NCBI RefSeq assembly: GCF_021117405.1
Contig: NZ_CP088251.1
Location: 3,395,001-3,459,000 of the forward strand
DNA: 64,000 nt
Source of the DNA: Frateuria edaphi
GTDB lineage: Bacteria; Pseudomonadota; Gammaproteobacteria; Xanthomonadales; Rhodanobacteraceae
Direction of reading: 5' to 3'
The notes beneath the pieces are model-generated. The model was given only the letters and a program-made list of their open reading frames with translations. It was not told the DNA's origin and made no database searches. A program made the translations under genes and the position numbers. Positions 19,818 to 25,750 of the stretch are shown here, piece by piece. Numbering within the stretch: position 1 is the first letter of the stretch; each line of letters begins with the position of its first letter.

Positions 19818-20232
19818 TTAGCTTTGGTGCGACGCCATGGGCAGATCGTCGTGCGACGACTGTGCGTGGTGGTGCTTCAGCCGAACCGACTCAGTGACCT
19901 GATACATCCAGGCAAGCAGGGTAGTAACGGGCGCGAAGTACAGGCGCGGGGTCTCTCGAATCCCTTGCAGACTTCCGTCCACAGCGGCCTTGAGATACGT
20001 GTTCATCGAAAGAACTCCTTCTCTGGCAGAGGTTAGCAAAAACCAGAGGTACAGCACGAAGTCAATAGACTTTACGGCCGCTTCCGTGTACTGGAGGTCG
20101 GCCCACATCCGACCTGATCTTTTCCAGAATCGGGAAACCACGAACCCCGCTGTACGCTGGTCCGGATCGGACCACCGCACCCTGATCCGATCGGGCCACT
20201 TCTGGTGCAACAATCGGGAGGCGCTCATGACG
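19194..20232. repeat. Cluster of two alternating repeat modules (A and B)
   Basis: Module A (about 45-50 bases, containing CGCTGGTCCGGATCGGACCA with preceding AACCACGAAC in three copies) occurs at 19194-19246, 19424-19474, 19764-19810 and 20136-20178. Module B (about 30 bases, GTGCAACAATC..G..GCGCTCATG) occurs at 19326-19356, 19552-19580 and 20203-20232, with a weaker trace at 19668-19690. Longer matches extend between them: CATCGGCGGGCGTCA and CGTTTCCCG precede A at 19424 and 19764. A near-perfect palindrome GGTCCGATCGGACC sits in or beside most copies. All copies have the same direction. A small gene with a good ribosome site (19818-20006) lies inside the cluster. This is not a CRISPR array. 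Confidence 0.8.
19818..20006 (-). CDS. Small hypothetical protein embedded in the repeats
   Basis: The 62-residue product (MNTYLKAAVDGSLQGIRETP...) is probably real because AAGGAG lies eight bases before its ATG at 20006. It has one hydrophobic helix-like stretch (RLYFAPVTTLLAWMYQVTESV) and a His-rich tail (KHHHAQSSHDD). The hydrophobic stretch could sit in a membrane. No family recognised. It lies between two repeat copies of the cluster, like cargo between repeats. Confidence 0.55.
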   Translation of the reverse strand: MNTYLKAAVDGSLQGIRETPRLYFAPVTTLLAWMYQVTESVRLKHHHAQSSHDDLPMASHQS

Positions 20233-20376
20233 CTGGAGCACTCCGCGACATGTTGATTGTGCCCGAGGCACACAGCACCTGTGCCGAATGCCGCCTGGAC
20301 CTGGGACCGATAAGTTCTGCCAGATTCTCGAACGCCTTCCCTGTTACTCAAGTAACGGATCAGACGTAGCGTCAAT
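20007..20376. other. Gap with last repeat copy (A4, B3)
   Basis: Apart from module A4 (20136-20178) and module B3 (20203-20232) this gap has no gene with a credible start. A lower-GC patch at 20020-20095 probably holds the promoter of the small gene at 19818-20006. Confidence 0.45.
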
Positions 20377-20592
20377 CTAGGACGCCTCGGTGTCAGTGCT
20401 AAGGAGGTTTGAGCCGAAATGCTTAGCCTCCATACGTGCAAGAAGGCGCACTGTGCTGGCTTTGGGAAAGTGCCTTAGCAACCGCGAGGCTTCCTGACGG
20501 ATGGCAGGCGGCACCAAGGGATCTGTGGCCAACTCCTTGAGAAAGGCGCCGGCTTGCAGCAGGCTCCTGGTACGTTCGTCGGGTGTAGTCAT
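20377..20592 (-). CDS. BPSL0761-family protein
   Basis: The 71-residue product starts MTTPDERTRSLLQAGAFLKELATDP and continues PPAIRQEASRLLRHFPKAS, which is the full pattern of the BPSL0761 family (PDERTR..L.....FL.EL....  P..R.EA..LLRHYP). These are small helical proteins of unknown function that often sit in accessory DNA next to toxin-antitoxin-like genes. The ATG at 20592 starts the conserved segment; the frame extends to 20616. It is the first of several short minus-strand genes up to 22019. Confidence 0.8.
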   Translation of the reverse strand: MTTPDERTRSLLQAGAFLKELATDPLVPPAIRQEASRLLRHFPKASTVRLLARMEAKHFGSNLLSTDTEAS

Positions 20593-20731
20593 CGAATCTT
20601 CTTTGCTGTCACGCATTCATCAAGGCTTGCGCTGTGGCAGCCGATTGGGAGGGTGAAAAACTCCCATCTTGCAGATCTCCAACTGCGCGAGCCATCAAAC
20701 GAGAGCTTGGTCTTCCGAGAGCTTAAGAGGC

Positions 20732-21181
20732 CTACCCCCGCGGAGCTGCGGACGCCTCCTGCCGGGGCTGAACGCGACCCGCCAGCCAGTGTTTGGAACC
20801 AAAGACGCCAGTCAGCAACGCCGGGAGAAAGAGGTCGACGCCACACACTGGCCAGTGGAGTGCGAGCCCAGCGGGGCTTATTTCAATCTCTTCCAAGGCA
20901 TCAGGCGAAGCGTCGACCAAGCCTCCGACCAGATCGCGCGGAAGTTCGATCTGGACGCCAGTGTTCAACTTGATCACGACACGGTCTTGTTGACGCTCAT
21001 AGCGGGCTTCAACAGCGTGACCATATTCCCGCAGCGTTCGTAGGTTGCCCTCTGCCCGCTCGATCTGCCGTCGGAGGACTCCGGATGATCCATCCCAGCC
21101 ACGTCGCCGCGTTCGGCTATCGAGCACAACTAAGCCAACTGCCGTGAGGCCTATGACGGCGACGAATATGTAAAAGGCCAT
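20732..21181 (-). CDS. Membrane-anchored DUF2442-like protein
   Basis: The 149-residue protein begins with a transmembrane helix (MAFYIFVAVIGLTAVGLVVL), then a charged helical linker (RRQIERAEGNLRTLREYGHAVEA), then a domain resembling DUF2442: DRVVIKLNTGVQIELPRDLVGGLVDASPDALEEIEISPAGLALHWPVCGVDLFLPALLTGVFG. The run from GVQIELP to LHWP..GVDL..PALL is the DUF2442 core. DUF2442 genes often pair with DUF4160 genes, and the pair is thought to act as toxin and antitoxin; no DUF4160 partner is present. The membrane anchor is unusual for this domain. Confidence 0.75.
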   Translation of the reverse strand: MAFYIFVAVIGLTAVGLVVLDSRTRRRGWDGSSGVLRRQIERAEGNLRTLREYGHAVEARYERQQDRVVIKLNTGVQIELPRDLVGGLVDASPDALEEIEISPAGLALHWPVCGVDLFLPALLTGVFGSKHWLAGRVQPRQEASAAPRG

Positions 21182-21350
21182 TTCTACGGCTTCCGTCGGT
21201 AGCAAAACTTACGAGTGATGTGACGATCCAACCTGATCGCGCGCGAAGAAGCACTGCCTTGGTGGCGCTTGACAGCTTGCCAGCGGGGTTGAGCACTCGC
21301 CTTTAGCGTCGTCCATATCGTGCCCACCGTTCTGCCCCGCGGCCAGCTGC

Positions 21351-21596
21351 TCAGCGACGGGGCACCCCATCGAAAATGTCTGACACAGATACACCCGCAC
21401 CGGATGGCTCTGAAACGCTTCGGTGTGCGTCGATTCGCCGGACATCCTTGCCTTCGTCGAACAAGCTCACGTGTAGCCGCGCGACGGCGCGATTGAGAGC
21501 TTCCTGGACTGACACACCGAGCTTGTCCGCGCACTGCACGAGGAGCGTCATGTGCGCACAAGGAAGGATCTTCTGGATCTCGTGTTCCTGATTCAT
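21351..21596 (-). CDS. Small hypothetical protein
   Basis: The 81-residue product (MNQEHEIQKILPCAHMTLLVQCADKLGVSVQEALNRAVARLHVSLFDEGKDVRRID...) is mostly helical in the first half with a DNA-binding-like helix (LLVQCADKLGVSVQEALNRAVARL). An AGGAAG ribosome site precedes the ATG at 21596. It begins 12 bases after the end of the upstream ParS-like gene, so the two are probably one operon and may be partners. No family recognised; it is not a RES-domain toxin. Confidence 0.5.
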   Translation of the reverse strand: MNQEHEIQKILPCAHMTLLVQCADKLGVSVQEALNRAVARLHVSLFDEGKDVRRIDAHRSVSEPSGAGVSVSDIFDGVPRR

Positions 21597-21608
21597 GAGC
21601 GCCACTTC

Positions 21609-22019
21609 CTAGAAGACGCCGTGCTGGGCCCGAGCCAATGCTCGGTGGAGATGTTGTGCGCCATCGACTGAGCGAGCCAGGTCCGCGGCTGTGGTCGGCG
21701 CACGGTCGCTGTACCACGCGATCTTCGCAGTCATCCACGCCACCGCCTGAGACCGATCCTCGTGAAGCTCCATTGCGTGGCTCCAAACACTCAGCACGCG
21801 CAAGAGCTGGAGGGCCTCGCTGCGACCAAGGCACTGCTGCCCTTCTCTCGCCCGGCCGCGCAAGCGCCAGGGACGCAAGGGCAACCCTGAGTGTCGCAGC
21901 GCCGCCCTAGCGACCGTAACGGGTAGCCCCCGAGACGCCAGGTCGTCCAATGAGGCCTCATCTTTGAGTAAGGCCCCGAGCACGTCAGTCAGGGAATCGT
22001 TTCCCAAGCCCCCTTGCAT
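21609..22019 (-). CDS. Antitoxin-like protein resembling the Xre/MbcA/ParS family
   Basis: The 136-residue product has a C-terminal half with the layout of the MbcA/ParS toxin-binding domain: LLRVLSVWSHAMELHEDRSQAVAWMTAKIAWYSDRAPTTAADLARSVDGAQHLHRALARAQHGVF. In canonical members this reads A.ELFGD...A..WL..P...L.GR.P..LL.T..G...V...L.RI..G. The match in spacing is fair but many positions differ, so the call is tentative. The usual RES toxin partner is absent; the next gene downstream is an 81-residue protein of unknown type. Confidence 0.5.
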   Translation of the reverse strand: MQGGLGNDSLTDVLGALLKDEASLDDLASRGLPVTVARAALRHSGLPLRPWRLRGRAREGQQCLGRSEALQLLRVLSVWSHAMELHEDRSQAVAWMTAKIAWYSDRAPTTAADLARSVDGAQHLHRALARAQHGVF

Positions 22020-22600
22020 ACCAGGTGCGCTCGCTTATTAGCGATAGTTAGTGCCGAGGACTTTTATAACCTCGATCCGCCACTTAATTCAAGCGATTTT
22101 CGAGCTCTGCCTTGATTACATGGTCGGCATCCGCTTGATCTTCCGTTTACGTGCAACGCTTTTCCCTCCACGCCCCGACCTTCGGGCGGCTTAGTGATGA
22201 CCAAAGAGAGGTAGATTGCCATGCCAAACAGCCTGTTACACCCATGAAGAAGCGCCCGATTCGTGCCCACAAAATGTACATAGGCGTTGCGCCTCCTAAT
22301 AAGCCTCGCCTCCGTTATCACGCAACGGATTAGCTGCGGATTCCGTTTATCTATGACGTAAGTCTTTCCGTCATACGACAACGGATTGGCCGTGTAATCT
22401 GGATTAGCTGAACTTTTGCGATAACCATCACTAAATTGGCTTCTGCGCCTTTATTTCCGGCGCTATCTTGCCGTTTCATTGGTACCGCGCCCGATCCTGC
22501 GGCGCAGCCATACATCCCTACCCCCTAAAAGCTGCTGCTACCTGGCCTGCGTCCCGTCACGCACTCGCCGCCGTGGCGGCGACTAACGGTGAGATCAAGC
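22020..22600. other. AT-richer control region upstream of the recombinase module
   Basis: This 580-base stretch is clearly lower in GC than its surroundings. It holds a perfect inverted repeat ATGACG/CGTCAT (22353-22374) and two nearby copies of CAACGGATT (about 22323 and 22379), with GGATTAGCTG twice (about 22327 and 22401). A hairpin CGCCGCCGTGGCGGCG lies near 22567. A minus-strand frame (22064-22381, 105 codons) is open across it but lacks a ribosome site and known domain. The repeats suit a promoter/operator or a recombination site for the recombinases that follow. Confidence 0.45.
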
Positions 22601-23107
22601 ATGCAGTCTTCCCGCCGCGCTCCCCGGCACAAGCGAGGACCAGCCGGTTTCCGCGTCAGGGTCGCCCAAGTACCTCTCGATCGCATCCGCATACCACTAA
22701 GGACACAGGCCGTGCTGGGCCAGCAAAAGCCGCTTCCGTCGTTGGTGCCCTCCCACGACGCAGCCGAAGCCATGTCGCTCATCCGGCCGCCACTGCTCAC
22801 GGCTGACGCCTCGGCCGAGGGGTTCTATGTGGTGCTGGCTAACGCCCGTGTGATCCAGTGGTACCTGCAGGAGGCTGGGCAGGACCCTGCGTTCCTTGCA
22901 CCGGTTCATTGCTTGCTCCTTTCGGGTGACCTCCGCTCATTGGAAAGGCTAGGGGACATCGAGACCCACCTTGTGCCCCTCCTTCTTGGGGAAATGAGCG
23001 TGCGGGCTACGCAGATGGCAAGAAGGAAGTTGAGGGAGGCGGGCGTTGCGCGACCACGGAAGAAAATCGCCCGCGATCGCCTGCAACAGAGCCTTGTGAA
23101 ACGCTGA
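22601..23107 (+). CDS. Small ParB-like protein, first gene of recombinase module
   Basis: The 168-residue product has a stretch that reads like a degenerate ParB/sulfiredoxin-type nuclease domain: VPLDRIRIP near residue 25, then LIRPPLLTADASAEGFYVVLANARVIQWYLQEAG, then VHCLLLSGD. In ParB-like proteins this is V.l..I..p....LI.PplV....dg.y.vl.G.rR..A....g...vPv.v. The GERR motif is replaced by ANARVIQW, so activity is doubtful. The rest is basic (MARRKLREAGVARPRKKIARDRLQQSLVKR). ATG at 22601 has GGTGAG before it. It ends nine bases before the next gene, so the three genes are one operon. Confidence 0.55.
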   Translation: MQSSRRAPRHKRGPAGFRVRVAQVPLDRIRIPLRTQAVLGQQKPLPSLVPSHDAAEAMSLIRPPLLTADASAEGFYVVLANARVIQWYLQEAGQDPAFLAPVHCLLLSGDLRSLERLGDIETHLVPLLLGEMSVRATQMARRKLREAGVARPRKKIARDRLQQSLVKR

Positions 23108-23116
23108 GCGGCTGGC

Positions 23117-25750
23117 ATGGCGAAGACGGCTAAGGCAGCCTCCGCTCTCAAGTGCCTCATACGGCAGTTCCCCGGTGGGGCCAATGCAACTGCCCGCATC
23201 AGCGCGCTTGCCACGCAGCTGGGCCTGCTCCCGGATCTCAGGTATCTGCTTGAGGGCCTACAGCGCTCGCGCCAGTGCATCTCGACCCATTCAGCCGAAC
23301 TCACCGAGTGCCTTCGGGCTGTGCCTGGCGCACGCCTGGAGCCACAAGACTTGGTGGACACCATCGACGTCCTGGTGGACGTGGTCCAAGCGCAAGCTTG
23401 GCCCGTTGATGATCTCCGGATGCTTCCCATGGCGCGCACGAACGCATCCGCCAAGCACCCACTCAGCGGCTACTGCCTTTCGGTCTCCTTCCACTGGGCG
23501 AACCTGTTCTACACGCTGGAGCCAAGTGTGGGCACCAGCACCGGGCCAGCGGATGCGCCACTTCCTTTTGAGGACTTGATGGCCGAATTTTCGACCTACG
23601 TCCTTGCCGCCCAATCCAGCATAGAGCCCGGGGCGTACCTGGCGTTCTGCCAAAGTTGGTGGTCCTCGGGCCAGCTCCCATCGCGTGCGCCCTACACGTC
23701 ACGCCGTCTTGCAAGCCGCGTGGCCGCTGCCTCACGCGCCATGCGTCAGATCACGCTGGCGGAACATGGCGAGCTCTTTAGCTATCTGGCAGATAGAACG
23801 GCTGGTGACCCGCTCTACGAACGAGTGGACTCGGCGCAACGGCTTGGATGGGATGAAGACAACGAAAGGGTGATCGATGCAATCGCACGCCTGCTCGAGG
23901 ATGTTCGCCTCGGCTGGTCCAGATCGCCTGGCCCCCCTCGGCGCTCAAGCACGGGAAAGGCCACATCCAGAAAGGTGGTGCATCGGAACTTCCGCGACGG
24001 ATTTGTTCGGGTATCCGAGCAAGAGGCCATCCTGCTCAAAGACACCACCGAAGAGGGGTGGGCTTTCGAATACATGCTGGTTGCGCCCGAGACCATGGAG
24101 GGCGCAACAAGGGAAAGGTTGCAGGAGCTGATAGATGCGACGCCTGTGTCAGACAAGGGCGAGGAGAGCAACGGCGGAGCTCCAGACGAGGACGATAGCT
24201 CCGCAAGCGAGGACCTAAAGGAACGAGCTCGGAACGAAGCCGAAATTCGTCTGGACGGCAGTGAGTGGATCCCAGCAGAGGAGGCAGCGGGCAACGATGG
24301 TCTTGAGGCCATCCGCCTGGATACTTCCGAAGACGCACCTGCTGTGACCTCCACGGGCACCAGCTCGCGCGCTGCCGCCGAACACATTCGGCGGCACCAC
24401 TTCGCTCATCGGCTGGCAAAGAATCGGCTGCTGCTCAACGAGGCACAGCAGCTGTTGGCGGCCTTGCGCGAGGAGCCGGCTGAGTCCGACGACAGGGAGG
24501 TGCTCATGGGCGTTCACGCCTGCCTGGCACTTGGGCGACCGATCCACGAGATCGTGAGCAAGCTTTGCATTCACGAAGGCGGCGCGCGACTTGGCCTGAA
24601 TCCGGAAGAGATCCATTACATGTGCGAGTCGAGGCAATGGATTGTCCCCTGCCCTGCGCCCGCGTGGCAGGAATTGGATAGAGACACCGACGAGCGTATC
24701 CAGTGGCCGCAAATGTGGCTCAACGATCAGACCGGCTTCGGGGCGCTGCTTCGGCATTTCGGCCTAGCCACGGATGGGCGCCCGCTCCAAAAGCTGACCG
24801 TCAATCGAAAGCGGGCTGCAAATGGCTTCCTCGCGCGCGCCTTGCCCAAGGCCGATACGACGCTCGAGCAGTGCGCCAACTTCCTCTTTCATCAGATCCT
24901 CGCCACCAGCCAAGGCGATCTTGGCCTGGCCTGCCTGATCACCGGGCAGCGCCACTCGCACGGGTCGTCGGTCGGGCACTATGCCAATTACCGCCCGCAG
25001 ACCGTGTGGCGCGCCTACCGTCGCGCCTGGGCGGGTTCGTCGGTGGTGCCGCCGGCCGCTGCGTACCCGATAGATGAAGCGCAGGGTGGGTATGGCGCCA
25101 AACGGGTTCCCACCACAGAAGCGGTTAGGCGCTTGCTGGCAACGCTGCGGTCCCAAGCCGCGTCCGGCCAGGACCCGCAAAGCTGCAATGCATATGTCGC
25201 CTACACTCTAGCCGGCCTGGTGCTGGGACTGGGTATGCGCCCAGTTGTCGAGCCGCGGATCACCGACGTGGCCGAGAGCTTTGGCAAGAAGCTTTTTTTA
25301 AGTCTCATTGATAAGGCCCGGACGGACTATCACCGGCGCATCAATGCCATCCCAGCGCGATTGGCCAAGCACCTGCTTCACTATGAGGTGTTCGGCTCAG
25401 GCACGCGGCAATGCCTGCTGACCTCCGAGGACAGCCCGCTGTTCCCTTACATCGAGCCGGGCACGGGTGCACGCGTTTGCTTTCGGCCTAGCCACCTCCA
25501 GGCGATTGCCGCCCCGCATTTCGCCCTGGAACTCTACGCGTTGCGACGCTATGCACGTACGCACCTGCGGGAGGCTCGAGGTGTTCACGCGGAGGATCTG
25601 GACGCCTACATGGGACACTGGCTGCACCGTGTCAGTCCGCATGATCCACTCTCGACCTACCCCATGCGGCGGTTGGCAGAGCTCGCGGAGGGACCGGTAG
25701 AGCGCATGCTCGATGCCGTCGGGTTCGAGCCTCTGAAGCCGAAGGCATGA
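23117..25750 (+). CDS. Large tyrosine-recombinase-like protein (divergent active site)
   Basis: The 877-residue protein has a long N-terminal region without known domain, a variable acidic middle (residues about 335-410, rich in Glu, Asp and Ser) and a C-terminal recombinase-like domain. There GLGMRPVVEPRITDV (about 706) stands where the first catalytic Arg is found, YALRRYARTHL (about 807-817) in place of HxLRHS, and YMGHWLHRVSPHDPLSTY (about 831-848) in place of LGH...T..Y. So Arg, Arg, His and Tyr candidates exist, but the spacing and HxxR are altered. It may be catalytically weak and act with the next protein. The stop overlaps the next start (ATGA), giving coupled translation. Confidence 0.75.
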   Translation: MAKTAKAASALKCLIRQFPGGANATARISALATQLGLLPDLRYLLEGLQRSRQCISTHSAELTECLRAVPGARLEPQDLVDTIDVLVDVVQAQAWPVDDLRMLPMARTNASAKHPLSGYCLSVSFHWANLFYTLEPSVGTSTGPADAPLPFEDLMAEFSTYVLAAQSSIEPGAYLAFCQSWWSSGQLPSRAPYTSRRLASRVAAASRAMRQITLAEHGELFSYLADRTAGDPLYERVDSAQRLGWDEDNERVIDAIARLLEDVRLGWSRSPGPPRRSSTGKATSRKVVHRNFRDGFVRVSEQEAILLKDTTEEGWAFEYMLVAPETMEGATRERLQELIDATPVSDKGEESNGGAPDEDDSSASEDLKERARNEAEIRLDGSEWIPAEEAAGNDGLEAIRLDTSEDAPAVTSTGTSSRAAAEHIRRHHFAHRLAKNRLLLNEAQQLLAALREEPAESDDREVLMGVHACLALGRPIHEIVSKLCIHEGGARLGLNPEEIHYMCESRQWIVPCPAPAWQELDRDTDERIQWPQMWLNDQTGFGALLRHFGLATDGRPLQKLTVNRKRAANGFLARALPKADTTLEQCANFLFHQILATSQGDLGLACLITGQRHSHGSSVGHYANYRPQTVWRAYRRAWAGSSVVPPAAAYPIDEAQGGYGAKRVPTTEAVRRLLATLRSQAASGQDPQSCNAYVAYTLAGLVLGLGMRPVVEPRITDVAESFGKKLFLSLIDKARTDYHRRINAIPARLAKHLLHYEVFGSGTRQCLLTSEDSPLFPYIEPGTGARVCFRPSHLQAIAAPHFALELYALRRYARTHLREARGVHAEDLDAYMGHWLHRVSPHDPLSTYPMRRLAELAEGPVERMLDAVGFEPLKPKA

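Noticed and set aside
19194..20232. CRISPR array
   Set aside because: Repeats are of unequal length, widely and irregularly spaced, alternate in two types and have no cas genes nearby.
22064..22381. A 105-codon minus-strand gene in the AT-rich region
   Set aside because: No ribosome site or domain; the region is better explained as a control region with repeats.
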